From: Mesorhizobium sp. WSM4904
GTDB taxonomy: Bacteria; Pseudomonadota; Alphaproteobacteria; Rhizobiales; Rhizobiaceae
DNA length: 64,000 bases
Assembly: GCF_029674545.1 (NCBI RefSeq)
Contig: NZ_CP121354.1
Coordinates: 5,589,001-5,653,000 of the forward strand
Direction of reading: 5' to 3'
In this document: piece after piece, positions 7,631 to 17,047 of the stretch
Layout: each line of letters begins with the position of its first letter
Position numbering within the stretch: the stretch's first letter is position 1
Program-made: the position numbers and the translations under genes
The notes under the pieces: generated by a model
What the model was told of the DNA's origin: nothing
Database searches by the model: none
Seen by the model: the letters and a program-made list of their open reading frames with translations, nothing else

Positions 7631-8857
7631 TCATTTCGAGCTGACCGGTGTCACCGCGGCGCCAAGCGGCGCGACCGGATCGTCGGCGGAGACGACCGCC
7701 GGGGCGGCCGGCTCGAGCCTCGTATGCATCAGGAAGACGTTATAAGGGCCCCACTGGGACATCGTGTAGTAGAGATCGCCATCGATCTCGGTCCCCGGCA
7801 CGATGTAGGGCGCGTAGAGACCCGGATATTGATCCGCGGTCACCACCGCCTGGGCGTCGCTCCAGGGGCCAGTCAGCGCGGGGGCGGTGCGCAGCACCAC
7901 CGCTCGCCGGTTTTCATCGAGATACATCATCAGCCAACGGTGATGGGGCTCGCTCCACGCCACGGAGAGCTCACCCACCGGCGCGGGCACGACCAGGGCC
8001 GCGGATTTGGCATCGGCACCCCACTTCGTGCCATCCCAGTACTCATAGGCATCGGGCGTCAGGATGCGCTCACGCGCGACCCGGCGCAGCCGCACCCCGC
8101 CGAAGCGCCCTTCAGGTATGCCGAAGCTGTAGAGAAAGCCGTCCGCCATGACGAAGGCAACCTGTTCGAAACCGCAGTCCTCGCGCCATGTCGCCCCGGC
8201 CGGCTTCGCCCATGTCTGTCCGTCGTCATCGGAATAGGCGAGGCCCGAATGGCCGACCGTCCAGTTGCCGCCCGTTAAGCCCCAATGCCTGACCGACATA
8301 TAGTGGAGATAGATGCGCCCTCCCAGGGAGATGCCCTGGGTCGGGATGACGGTCTTCTCATCACCGTCGATCTTGCGCGAGCGGATCAGCTCTTTGGCCG
8401 CGCCGTCCGGGCCGGTGACCATGGATTCGAACGGAAAGCCGTGGCGCGGATCCGGATCGGCGATGCGGGCCATGACGTTGCTGCGCCAATTGCTGCCGCC
8501 AAAGCCACCTGCCCCGAAAGTATCGCCAAAGACCATGTACAGCCGGTCGCGGTGCCAGAACATGTGACCAAGGTCGGTCCCGTAGACGCCCCAGCGCGCA
8601 GCCGTGTCGTTCCGGGAATTGTTGCCGGTGACCTGATTCAGCATCTCGGTGCCGAGCACGCGCAAAGGCATGACGTCCTCTTTGGCCGGACCGACTGCAG
8701 CGGGAGCTTTCGCGGCCTCTTCCGGCGACGTAGCCGGCGGCTGAATCGGCGCGGCAGATGCTGCTAGCGTGGAGCTACGCGGGTCAGTTGGAGGAAGATT
8801 TAATAAGATGCCCAGACACGACAGATTCAAGAATACGAGCCAAAAAACCCGCCCCAC
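7631..8857 (-). CDS. DUF4185 protein, GH183-like (putative secreted or anchored endo-D-arabinanase)
   Basis: This 408-residue protein has an N-terminal hydrophobic segment (about 3-20), an Ala/Pro-rich linker and a five-bladed-propeller-type domain. The domain has the DUF4185 hallmarks: GVYGTDLGHMFWHRDRLYMV, VFGDTFG, SDDDGQTW and YAPYIVPG. Mycobacterial DUF4185 members were shown to be endo-D-arabinanases (CAZy GH183); that is family knowledge and activity here is inferred. Acidic residues in the GDTFG and GTDLG motifs are the likely catalytic region. Its position beside DprE1/DprE2/UbiA-like genes makes D-arabinan or an arabinosylated glycan a sensible substrate, for trimming during export or for recycling. 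Confidence 0.75.
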   Translation of the reverse strand: MGRVFWLVFLNLSCLGILLNLPPTDPRSSTLAASAAPIQPPATSPEEAAKAPAAVGPAKEDVMPLRVLGTEMLNQVTGNNSRNDTAARWGVYGTDLGHMFWHRDRLYMVFGDTFGAGGFGGSNWRSNVMARIADPDPRHGFPFESMVTGPDGAAKELIRSRKIDGDEKTVIPTQGISLGGRIYLHYMSVRHWGLTGGNWTVGHSGLAYSDDDGQTWAKPAGATWREDCGFEQVAFVMADGFLYSFGIPEGRFGGVRLRRVARERILTPDAYEYWDGTKWGADAKSAALVVPAPVGELSVAWSEPHHRWLMMYLDENRRAVVLRTAPALTGPWSDAQAVVTADQYPGLYAPYIVPGTEIDGDLYYTMSQWGPYNVFLMHTRLEPAAPAVVSADDPVAPLGAAVTPVSSK

Positions 8858-9155
8858 GCAACGCCCCTTTGTTAGTCACAACCCAAGTCGGACTGTTACG
8901 TATTGTGATCAGATGGCGGAATTGCGACAGCGCCGCATGAATGCGCCGCAAAGCTGAATTCCGAGCGATCCTGTAATTAACCTATTGATTATCTTATGAT
9001 ATTTTTTCCACAGGCAGACATGGGCCGCCTCTCCCTCACAGAATGCGACTCTTGGTCCAGATGAGTGATTGAACCCACCCTCCCGATAGGGGTTGGTGAA
9101 AATCGGGCTGATTTCTGTGGCGGGCCGAACAATCGACAAAACCCCGGAGGTGCCC
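8858..9155. other. AT-rich divergent promoter region
   Basis: About 300 bases between the divergent DUF4185 and GT-C-like genes. It is clearly more AT-rich than the flanks, especially around 8970-9010, and probably contains both promoters. No recognised operator or RNA is visible. Confidence 0.4.
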
Positions 9156-10322
9156 GTGGTCCTGGCAGTCTCAACAAATGCGTCGATGGGCACCAGTACC
9201 CGCGTCATGCGGCTGGCGTGGTTCGTGGCGTTGCTGTGCTACGCGGTCCTGCTCACCACGTTCCACTATGCTTCCACGACCGTCTGGTGGATCGCCAGCC
9301 CGGCTCTAATGGCCGACTTCATCGCGGCGGCGCCATTTCAAGGCCGGGTGCTGCTGCCGCTCATCGTCCACGCTATCATGCGCGTCACGCCCTGGTTCGA
9401 CGTCGACCTCCTGTTCGCCGCGGCCGAAGTCGCCGCCTGGATGCTGCTGGTCGTCGTGGCGCGTAAAGCGCTTCGGGTGTTCCGCATCGAGACATCGGAT
9501 CTCGTCAGCGGGATTCTGGCGCTGACGATCACGGTTCCGGTCGCGCTGCATCTGATCGTGCCCGACCTGGAGGTCCACTCGGTATTGGGGCTCGACAGCG
9601 GCGTTCTCGAATTGGGAAAATGGCAGACGGTGCCGTTCTTCCGCTATGTCTACGACCTGCCGGCGGCTGTCTTCACGCTGGCGCTCGTGCTCTGTCTCGC
9701 ACGCTTCGTCCAGACACCAGGAACGGGCTGGTTGACGACCTATCTCGGTCTGTTCGCGCTTGCCACCGTGAACCGCGAGACCACAATGTTCTTGCTGCCG
9801 GCTTTCCTTGCCGTGTGCTGGGGGGTGCTCGACCGCCGCACGATTGCGACGGCGCTGGCGGCGCAGGTGATCATTTTCGTCGTGATCCAGGCTGCCATCA
9901 GATGGTTGTTCCCGGGGCTGCCCAATCCCTATGCCAGCATCCCGGGGACCAACTACGAGATCCATCTGACGGACAATCTCTGGCTGTTCACCAATCCCCT
10001 CTATCTGTTGACCTATCTCGCCCGCTTCGGCGCCGGCCTTTACCTGCCCGTCCTGCTGCTGCACCGCTACCTCGACCCGGTGCTGAAACGGACACTGCTG
10101 TGGTTCGGCATACCGTTTCTCGTATCCACCGTGCTTTTCGGGCGTCTGGTGGAGCATCGGGTGGTCATCGAAATCGTGCCGTTGCTGTGGCTGGGCGCCG
10201 TCCAGGCAATCAGCGCCTGGAGCACGGATCAGGCGCGGCAGTCCCAGACCCATGGGCGGGAACCGTTGCCTTTAGAGGCTCAGCGCGGGCCTGAAAGCGC
10301 AAAGCTCCTCGTCGGCGATTGA
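9156..10322 (+). CDS. Polytopic membrane protein, possible GT-C-type glycosyltransferase
   Basis: About 388 residues with roughly nine to ten hydrophobic helices. Short loop motifs include FQGRVLLPLIV after the first helix, a periplasmic-type loop with LGLDSG, and NRETTMF between helices. This layout is common in GT-C-like or EpsG/DUF2029-like polyprenyl-phosphate sugar-using membrane enzymes, although no single family is certain. A GTG start at 9156 is preferred because GGAGG lies at 9146-9150; ATG starts at 9093 and 9186 are alternatives. In this locus it is a candidate for moving arabinose from polyprenyl phosphate onto a glycan, which is inference. Confidence 0.6.
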   Translation: MVLAVSTNASMGTSTRVMRLAWFVALLCYAVLLTTFHYASTTVWWIASPALMADFIAAAPFQGRVLLPLIVHAIMRVTPWFDVDLLFAAAEVAAWMLLVVVARKALRVFRIETSDLVSGILALTITVPVALHLIVPDLEVHSVLGLDSGVLELGKWQTVPFFRYVYDLPAAVFTLALVLCLARFVQTPGTGWLTTYLGLFALATVNRETTMFLLPAFLAVCWGVLDRRTIATALAAQVIIFVVIQAAIRWLFPGLPNPYASIPGTNYEIHLTDNLWLFTNPLYLLTYLARFGAGLYLPVLLLHRYLDPVLKRTLLWFGIPFLVSTVLFGRLVEHRVVIEIVPLLWLGAVQAISAWSTDQARQSQTHGREPLPLEAQRGPESAKLLVGD

Positions 10323-10337
10323 GACGACGTTCCAGCG

Positions 10338-10811
10338 TCAGGTGCAGACCCACTCGCGGATCTTGCACTCCTTCTTCTCGCCCCCGCACTGCGCCGTGGC
10401 CCTGTCCTCGGCCTCACGGCGGGTCGTGGCCGAGGCGGCGCCCCAGAATGGGGTTGCCGCGCCGCGGCTCTTGCCGACGGAGAGGGCCGCGCAGTGCTCG
10501 TAGGGGAAGCCGGTGCCATCGTCATCGTCCCAGTGGCGATGGTTGCGGAACACCTCGACGACCCTGCAGCCGGCACCATCGGCGTTCTCGCAATGCTTGA
10601 GCGCGATGTCCTCCGCCTCGTCGCGCTTATCGGCGCCCCAGAAGAAGCCGTGCCGGCCGTCGCCCGGCGAATAGGCGATCGCGCCCCAGATGCCTTTTTC
10701 CTCGCCTGTCGGCGCCGGCGGCGGCGCCACCAGGTCCGCGGCGTGGCTCGCAATCGTAAGCCCGGCGAGCGCCGCAAGAGCGGGCAATGAGAGGCGGCGA
10801 TTGATCAGCAT
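10338..10811 (-). CDS. Secreted DUF4189-domain protein
   Basis: 157 residues. A signal peptide (LALAALAGLTIASHAAD-type, cut near residue 20) precedes a DUF4189 domain that starts at GAIAYSPGDGRHGF and contains four to six cysteines, among them HCENADGAGC, HCAAL, QCGGEKKEC and the terminal VCT. The domain is a small disulfide-stabilised periplasmic module of unknown function in proteobacteria. The start at 10811 places the signal peptide at the N-terminus; a longer start at 10835 is possible. It is the last gene of a minus-strand surface-protein block. Confidence 0.7.
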   Translation of the reverse strand: MLINRRLSLPALAALAGLTIASHAADLVAPPPAPTGEEKGIWGAIAYSPGDGRHGFFWGADKRDEAEDIALKHCENADGAGCRVVEVFRNHRHWDDDDGTGFPYEHCAALSVGKSRGAATPFWGAASATTRREAEDRATAQCGGEKKECKIREWVCT

Positions 10812-10862
10812 TCTCGTGCTCCATGTTGCAGCCATTCAGCAATCCACCGCGGATCCCGACCC

Positions 10863-11612
10863 CTATCCGCCCATCCGCGCGACGGAGACGACGATGCAGG
10901 TATTTCCGGTCGGGACCAGCAGGGCCTGGCCACCATCGTTGGCCAGGTTGAAAAGCACCGTGTTCGAAAGATTGTCCGTCGCAACGCTGCCCTTCGGCAG
11001 GGTTTGTGCGACTTCCTGGCAGGATTTCTGGAACGGGGCGATCCGCACGAAGCCGCCTTCGCAGGTCTGGCCGACAGGCGAGGCAAAGACGACGCCGGCG
11101 GCTTGCGTCTTGTAGTCAGGCAAGTCGTAGCTCATGCCGGCGACCGCCTGCAGAGCATGGGTATCCGGAGAGGATTTGTCCCATTGCGTTTGGACCGCAT
11201 AGCTCGATCCCGCGGTGAGAGCCTGGCCGAGCGTGGCGAAAAGGTTGGCGCAGGTGCGGACGCCTGCCTGGGTCACATGCGCCTGAAACGGATTCTTGTT
11301 CGCAGAGGCATCCGCCGGCGCGGGCTTGGTTTCCGCGGGTTTGGCTTCTGCTGGCTTGCCTTGGGCGGCGGGCGCCTGCGCTTGCGCCGAGGCCGTGCCC
11401 GCGACGAGCGTGCCTAGCGCGGGGAAGAAACGGAACGACAGGATGACCGCCACCGCGACGAGGACAGCGAACGCGCCGAGCAGCGCGGTGTTTCGCAGCA
11501 GCCGCCAGACCGACGAACGCCTCGGCGGCAGGCTGGCCGACGGGTCTTGCGGAGCTCCCGGCTGAGGTCGCATCAGAATTCTTTCCTCGATGGATTGGCG
11601 TGTCATTTGCAA
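10863..11612 (-). CDS. Membrane-anchored Ala/Pro-rich periplasmic protein of unknown function
   Basis: 249 residues. A cytoplasmic basic N-terminus leads to one transmembrane helix (about 38-62), then an Ala/Pro/Lys linker (PAEAKPAETKPAP) and a C-terminal soluble domain with cysteines in RTCANLF, QTCEGG, KSCQEV and NTCIVV. The bitopic layout suits a periplasmic partner of the envelope proteins around it. It is 6 bases downstream of the IalB-like gene, so it is probably in the same operon. I do not recognise the C-terminal domain. Confidence 0.6.
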   Translation of the reverse strand: MQMTRQSIEERILMRPQPGAPQDPSASLPPRRSSVWRLLRNTALLGAFAVLVAVAVILSFRFFPALGTLVAGTASAQAQAPAAQGKPAEAKPAETKPAPADASANKNPFQAHVTQAGVRTCANLFATLGQALTAGSSYAVQTQWDKSSPDTHALQAVAGMSYDLPDYKTQAAGVVFASPVGQTCEGGFVRIAPFQKSCQEVAQTLPKGSVATDNLSNTVLFNLANDGGQALLVPTGNTCIVVSVARMGG

Positions 11613-11618
11613 GTCTTT

Positions 11619-12194
11619 CTATTTGATGGCCGACAGCGCGGTCTTGAGCCCCTTGAAAGGAGCGTCGAGGCTGACCGCCGCGCCCGACGGCAGGGAATAG
11701 GTAACCTGGACGGTGGTCTCCTTGCCGATCTGCTCGCGAAGCACGGGCCCCACCGGGAGGTAACCGACGCAGACCGACGCATCGCAGGCCTGCAGTTGAA
11801 CTTCGACCGGCTGCTTGCGGCCAGCGATTTTCAGCGAAAGCTTGCTGCCTGCGCCCGTGGCGCCGGGGGTCCGCAATATCAGGAAAGGCTTGCCCTTCTC
11901 GTCGGCCGCAAGCGACCAGCTGAAGACCAGCGCCTGGCTCTGGTCGATGAAGGACTGGCTGATGTTGCAAACTTTCTTCCTGGCCTGCAGGTTCTCGTCG
12001 CAGATCAGCGTCCAGTTCTCGAACGGACGCGTGGTCCGCTGATATTGGCCAAGCTTCACGTTCGCGGGCACCGCGACTTCCGAAGGCTTTATCCGATAGG
12101 CAGACGGGACTGCCTCCTGCCCGGCCGCGCGCGGGCCGGACAGGAGCAGGCAGGTCAATGACATCGCTATGACAGAGACCGCGTACCTGGTCAT
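11619..12194 (-). CDS. Invasion-associated locus B (IalB) family protein
   Basis: 191 residues from the ATG at 12194, which gives a signal peptide ending near AAGQE. The mature part has the IalB pattern: FENWTLICDEN, a cysteine at KKVCNIS, PFLILRTP, and CDASVCVGYLPV. IalB of Bartonella is an envelope protein linked to erythrocyte invasion; in rhizobia the family is common and its molecular role is unknown. The gene lies 65 bases downstream of the large adhesin, suggesting that adhesin and IalB-like protein are produced together. Confidence 0.8.
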   Translation of the reverse strand: MTRYAVSVIAMSLTCLLLSGPRAAGQEAVPSAYRIKPSEVAVPANVKLGQYQRTTRPFENWTLICDENLQARKKVCNISQSFIDQSQALVFSWSLAADEKGKPFLILRTPGATGAGSKLSLKIAGRKQPVEVQLQACDASVCVGYLPVGPVLREQIGKETTVQVTYSLPSGAAVSLDAPFKGLKTALSAIK

Positions 12195-12259
12195 GAACGG
12201 ACTGCTTGTTTGCGCATGATCTTTCCGCAAACCGCTACACACTTTCCGGGATCATGCTT

Positions 12260-15200
12260 CTAGTTGATGGTAAAGCTGACGCCCGCGCCGACACCCCAGT
12301 GGCCGCCCGCCGTCGTGCCGGACACGTTGGCCCGGGCGCGCCCGTCCTCGCTGGTGTAGCCGGCGCCGAACGCGACGGCTCCCTCGCCGCGCCAGTAGCC
12401 GCCGCCTGCCGCCACGCTGAGCTTGCCTGGACGATCGTCATAGCGCAGCGAAGCGGCCGCCAGGCCGATCGCGGCCGCCTGGCGCGCCTCGCCTCGAGCC
12501 TCGCCCATGTCCATGTTGAGCTGGCTGAGCTTGGAGTCGGTATAGGCATTGGCCTGCTGGAGCGTGGTGGCCGCCACCTGGTTGGTGTAGGTCTTGGAGT
12601 CCGTCAGGTTGAGCGCCAGTTGGTCGGTAAGCTGCTTGACGTTGACCGCGTCGGTGTCGGCTGTGCCGGCGCCGACATTGTGGATGACGACGGGCGCGTT
12701 CACGTCGCCGCCGACCAGCGTCAGCGAGTTGGACTTGGTGCCGTCCGGGTTCTTGTCATATTGGACGGAGAACTCGGTCAGATTGCCGACGCTTCCCTGC
12801 ACAGCTTCGACAGCCTGGTTGGTCGCATAGAGCTGGCTGCCGTTGATGGCGTCAGTCGAAGTCTGGCTGATCCGGCCCGCGGCCACGTTGGTGACGGTGC
12901 GCTCGTTGCCGACGCTGCCGACGCTCACCGTGCTGGTCGGCGTGGTGCCGGCGAAGGTGTAGGCGACGCCGTTGATCGTGGTGCCGGTGGTGGCGACCGC
13001 GGCCGCCGTCGTCGAGCCCGCGCCAAGTGCGACGCTGCCCGGCTCGTTGGCCGTGGCGCCGGCGCCGAGGGCTACGGCCTGGGCGCCGTTGGTGGTGGCG
13101 TTGGTGCCGAGCGCGACACTGTCGGCCTGGTTGACGGTGGAGTTCTGGCCGATCGCGATGCCGCCAGGCGCGGTCTGCTGGACGATGGCGCCGTTGCCCA
13201 TGCCGATGCCGTTGTCGCCGTTGACGGTGGTGCGCGGGCCGATCGCCACCGAATCGGTGCCGACCGCCAGCGAGTCCGAGGCGGTCGAGTTGGCGTGGAA
13301 GTACATGGTGCCCGTCACCGCGAAGGAGCTCAGCGCGCCCTTCAACTGGCGAAGCGTGACGGCGTCCTGGTCCAGCGTGCCGTCGGCCACGTTGGTGATC
13401 TGGCGATAGGATGTCGAGTTACCCACCGACACGGCGCCGAGGAGCGTCAGGTCAGTGGTGTTGTAGGGGATGAGGCCGGTGCCAGAGAGGATCGATCCCG
13501 ACACGGGCGCGACCGTGCGGTCCGAGACCGAGCCGGCGCCGAGCGCCACTCCGCCGAGGATCGTGGCCTGGGTGCCCCGGCCGAGCGCCAGCGCATCGGC
13601 GGCGGACGCGGTCGCCTGGTAGCCAAGCGCGGAAGAGCCCACCCCTTGCGCGAACGCGTCGGTGACCGGGAGCGTCGTGTCGTTGGTGCGCACATAGCGG
13701 ATGCCGTCGCCATTGGCGTCCGTGTAGGCGGTCGAGGTGTCGCCGGCAAAATTGTTGATGGTGTTGCCGAGAGTGGTGATGTCGGCGGTGTTGGCGGCGA
13801 TGTCGGTGGTGTTCTGCGTCACCTGCTGATTGGTGGCGAAGAGCTGCGAGCCATTGACGGCGTCGGTCGACGAGCCGCTCAACTGCCCGGCCGCTACGTT
13901 CTGGATCTGGCGCTCCGCGCCGACCGCGCCGACCGAGAACGCACCCGCCGGCGTGGTTCCGGCGAAGGTGTAGCTCACGCCGCCGATCGTCGTGCCGCCG
14001 ACCGCGGTCGTGGTGCCGGACACCGAATTCAGACCGATCGCCACGTCGCCGGCATTGTTGGCCACGGCATTCGGGCCGATCGCCACCGAATCCGCCCCCA
14101 GCGCCTGGGAATCGGCGAGCGTCGAATTGGCGTGGAAATACTTGATGCCGCCGCCGGTGTTGATGTTGGTGACGGTGCTCGCGAGGCTGTCGACGGCTTG
14201 ATTGGTCGCGAAGAGCTGCGAGCCGTTGACCGCGTCGGTCGAGGACCCGCTGATCCGCCCCGCCGCAAGATTGGTGAGCGTGCGTTCGGCGCCGGGCGCG
14301 CCGATGCTCACCGTCGAGGTCGGAGTGGTGCCCTGGAAGGCGTAGGTGGTGCCGTTGATCACCGCACTGGGCGTGCCGACCGCTACGGCGGTCACCGAAC
14401 CAGAGCCCAGCGCGACATCGCCGGAGCTCGCCGTGGCGAGCGCGCCATTGCCCAGCGCGACATTGCCGACGAAGCCGGCGGCACCCGCGGTGGAGCCGTT
14501 GCCGAGCGCGACCGAGCCCTGCCCGATCGCCTTGTTGCTGTTGCCGATCGCGACCGCGCCGGCGGCCTGGTTGGCGGCGGTGGCGCTGGCCGTGCCGTCG
14601 CTGTTGGCAATATTGTTGGCGCCGCCGGTGAAGGCGCCGGTGCCGCTGGCATAGCTCGGATCGCCGATGGCGACCGCACCGTCGCCAAAGGCGGTGTTGC
14701 CGGAGCCGATGGAGACGGCCTTGCCGCCTGTGGCGACCGCATTGGTGCCCATGGCGACCGCCTCGGCGGAATCGGCCTTGGCGCTTGTGCCGAAAGCGAT
14801 GGCGTCCTGCGCGCTCGCATTGGACGACTTACCGATCGCGCTGGCATTCACACCGCTCGCCGTGGCGCCAAGTCCCAGCGCGGTTGCGCTTGCGGCGGTC
14901 GCCGTGGCGTTGTTGCCCAGCGCGGTGGTGGAGGTGTCCGTGGCTTGAGCGCCCGAGCCCGCCGCGACCGAGCCCACGCCGCTCGACACGGCCGAATTGC
15001 CGAGGGCCAGCGCGAATTGACCCGAAGCCGTGGCGACGTTGCCAAGCGCAGCCGAGTTTATCGCCGTCGCATTGGCCTGGGGACCAATGGCAATGGCATT
15101 GGTTCCTCTCGCCATGGCATTGTAGCCGATCGACGTCGTTGCGTTGTTCGTGACGCCGATACCAGCGTTGGTGCCGATCGCGATGTTGTCGTTACCCGTC

Positions 15201-16399
15201 ACCAAGCTGCCTGCGGACGCCTTGAGCGTGGCGTCATAGGCCACGGAGCCGTCGCCTGTTCCGAACGCGACATTGCGCGCTCCGGTTACGCCGGAGCCGG
15301 CGCCCCGCATTACGCTGGCGATGCCGCCGCCGATCGCGCTGTTCTGGGCGCCGCTCACGAGCGTGCCGGCGGCGATGCCCACCGCAAGGGAATTCGTATT
15401 GGCGGTGGTTGAGCCAGCGCCGGCGCCCTGTCCGACGGCAACCGTGCCGTCGCCACTGGCCAGCGCCTGCCCGCCGAGCGCGAGTGCAGTGTTCCCCGTC
15501 GCGCGAGCCAAATTGCCGATAGCGACCGCTGCGGGACCGGCCGCGTTGGCCTGATAGCCCGCAGCGAAAGCATAGATTGCGGTGGCCTGGGCCCGTGTTC
15601 CGATCGCGACTGCGTCGTCAGCTCCCCCGTTCGCGTTGATGCCCAAAGAGATCGCTTGAGCCCCGCTGGAGACCGCCCCACCGCCGATCGCGGTGCTGCT
15701 CACACCGCTGGCAGTGGAGGACTCGCCTAAAGCAAGGGCGTTTGCCTGGCTCGCGGACGCGTTCGAACCCAAGGCGACCGCATTGATGGCAGTGGCGTCG
15801 GCGCTAAGGCCCCCAGCAAAGGACCCGGAGCCTGAAGCGGTGGCCGTCGAGCCGAGGGCGACGGCGTTCGCCGCGCTTGCGGTGGTATTGACACCAAAGG
15901 CCGAAGCCCCGTCCGCCAGTGCGCGGGCGTTCCCGCCCACGGCAAGGGCATTGACGCCGGTCGCGTTCGCGAAGACACCCATGCCTATGGCGTTGAGGCC
16001 ATTGACACCCATCGAATAACCGATGGCGATCGAAGCATCGCCCGTTGCGTTATTGGAAGTGCCCAACGCCAGGCTGTTCGGGTTATTCGCTTTAGCACCG
16101 TTACCGATGGCGACGGCGTTGCCGCCTGTCGCGGTTCCGCCGCCGGCGGCATACTGCGCCAGAGCCGGTGTGGCGAAGCCACCGAATGCGATCGCACCCA
16201 GTGCCACCGCCAGCATCCGGCCGCTGCCCATCGTCCCGAGTCCCAAGCCCCTGCGCCGCATACCCAACACGCGATGCGCGTTGCGCAGCGCCGCCATCAA
16301 GCGGCGCCGGAGCGAGCGGCTGTCGGCCGCGCCGGAGACCCAGTTTCCAGCGAAGCGGTCCGATCCGCGCCGGATGATTCGTTCTTGCCTGAAGTTCAT
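12260..16399 (-). CDS. Trimeric autotransporter adhesin (YadA/Hia-like)
   Basis: 1379 residues. An extended N-terminal signal region of about 82 residues ends at TPALAQ. The long passenger is built of YadA-type head repeats (patterns such as AVALGSNASAS and ALGNNATAT), and three neck motifs of the DAVNGSQLFATNQ type connect to coiled-coil stalks. The C-terminal ~75 residues after QAAAIGLAAASLRYDD form the trimeric 12-stranded beta-barrel anchor ending in a hydrophobic-aromatic tail. Such proteins secrete themselves through the outer membrane and mediate adhesion to host cells or surfaces. The gene starts inside the stop of the upstream small gene (ATGA). The internal repeats are at DNA level imperfect, so slippage variation is possible. 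Confidence 0.93.
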   Translation of the reverse strand: MNFRQERIIRRGSDRFAGNWVSGAADSRSLRRRLMAALRNAHRVLGMRRRGLGLGTMGSGRMLAVALGAIAFGGFATPALAQYAAGGGTATGGNAVAIGNGAKANNPNSLALGTSNNATGDASIAIGYSMGVNGLNAIGMGVFANATGVNALAVGGNARALADGASAFGVNTTASAANAVALGSTATASGSGSFAGGLSADATAINAVALGSNASASQANALALGESSTASGVSSTAIGGGAVSSGAQAISLGINANGGADDAVAIGTRAQATAIYAFAAGYQANAAGPAAVAIGNLARATGNTALALGGQALASGDGTVAVGQGAGAGSTTANTNSLAVGIAAGTLVSGAQNSAIGGGIASVMRGAGSGVTGARNVAFGTGDGSVAYDATLKASAGSLVTGNDNIAIGTNAGIGVTNNATTSIGYNAMARGTNAIAIGPQANATAINSAALGNVATASGQFALALGNSAVSSGVGSVAAGSGAQATDTSTTALGNNATATAASATALGLGATASGVNASAIGKSSNASAQDAIAFGTSAKADSAEAVAMGTNAVATGGKAVSIGSGNTAFGDGAVAIGDPSYASGTGAFTGGANNIANSDGTASATAANQAAGAVAIGNSNKAIGQGSVALGNGSTAGAAGFVGNVALGNGALATASSGDVALGSGSVTAVAVGTPSAVINGTTYAFQGTTPTSTVSIGAPGAERTLTNLAAGRISGSSTDAVNGSQLFATNQAVDSLASTVTNINTGGGIKYFHANSTLADSQALGADSVAIGPNAVANNAGDVAIGLNSVSGTTTAVGGTTIGGVSYTFAGTTPAGAFSVGAVGAERQIQNVAAGQLSGSSTDAVNGSQLFATNQQVTQNTTDIAANTADITTLGNTINNFAGDTSTAYTDANGDGIRYVRTNDTTLPVTDAFAQGVGSSALGYQATASAADALALGRGTQATILGGVALGAGSVSDRTVAPVSGSILSGTGLIPYNTTDLTLLGAVSVGNSTSYRQITNVADGTLDQDAVTLRQLKGALSSFAVTGTMYFHANSTASDSLAVGTDSVAIGPRTTVNGDNGIGMGNGAIVQQTAPGGIAIGQNSTVNQADSVALGTNATTNGAQAVALGAGATANEPGSVALGAGSTTAAAVATTGTTINGVAYTFAGTTPTSTVSVGSVGNERTVTNVAAGRISQTSTDAINGSQLYATNQAVEAVQGSVGNLTEFSVQYDKNPDGTKSNSLTLVGGDVNAPVVIHNVGAGTADTDAVNVKQLTDQLALNLTDSKTYTNQVAATTLQQANAYTDSKLSQLNMDMGEARGEARQAAAIGLAAASLRYDDRPGKLSVAAGGGYWRGEGAVAFGAGYTSEDGRARANVSGTTAGGHWGVGAGVSFTIN

Positions 16400-16851
16400 T
16401 GCGAGAATGCCTCCTTTGGTGGGTCACGCTCGACCGCGGCAGGTTCCGCCGACCCTGCCGCTGATGCGTGTCTGCTCGAAAATGGGATGACGACATCGGC
16501 GCCGCGCGCGAGCAGCGCATGGCCCTGTTTTTCACCGATGGCCTCGACGCGATCGAGCGTATTTTCAAGCCAGGCGTCACCCTCCTCAGGCACTGCCTGG
16601 AGCGCCGCCGCGACCCGCTCGGTTGGGATCAGCGGCTCGAGATAGGACCGCACCGCCGCCAGATGGACGGCAGGCGTGTCATGCGCGTGAACGACGGCGG
16701 TGAGGCCGTAGAGATAATGGGCCAGCAGCATGTCCTGCTTGGCCAGGGGAACGCCATTTCCATAGCGCTTCTCGAGCGTCCTCGATGCCGACTCCAGCCA
16801 GTAGCCGATCTCCTCGGAAAGGCTTCGACCGATGGCCGTATCGTCGCTCAT
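16396..16851 (-). CDS. Small soluble protein coupled to the adhesin gene, unknown function
   Basis: 151 residues, mostly helical, with no signal peptide. The core EIGYWLESASRTLEKRYG and MLLAHYLYGLTAVVHAHD is followed by a Pro/Glu-rich tail. Its stop overlaps the adhesin start by 4 bases, so expression of the two is coupled. No family is recognised; a cytoplasmic accessory or regulator of the adhesin is a guess from position. Confidence 0.6.
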   Translation of the reverse strand: MSDDTAIGRSLSEEIGYWLESASRTLEKRYGNGVPLAKQDMLLAHYLYGLTAVVHAHDTPAVHLAAVRSYLEPLIPTERVAAALQAVPEEGDAWLENTLDRVEAIGEKQGHALLARGADVVIPFSSRHASAAGSAEPAAVERDPPKEAFSQ

Positions 16852-17047
16852 GTCCCCTCAGCCGCCTCGGAATCCGGAAATAGCCGGACCTGCTGGAGAA
16901 AGACATGTTTTCGGAAACTCGTATTTCAACAAATTGCTGTTTATTTGAAAATATACAGCAGATATTCGGGAGGTTAATACAAAATTACTTTAGTTATATC
17001 TTTTATAAGCCGACGCATAAATAAACTTGCAGTAAATTAGCACCACC

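Noticed and set aside
12206..15412. A 1068-residue plus-strand open frame opposite the adhesin
   Set aside because: It is the antisense reading of the repetitive adhesin gene, with repeated Gly/Ala/Arg/Asp patterns that mirror the head repeats and no start or domain signal.
12260..16399. Possible CRISPR or tandem DNA repeat inside the adhesin gene
   Set aside because: The periodicity is at protein level (YadA head repeats) and the DNA units are imperfect, without constant repeats and unique spacers.
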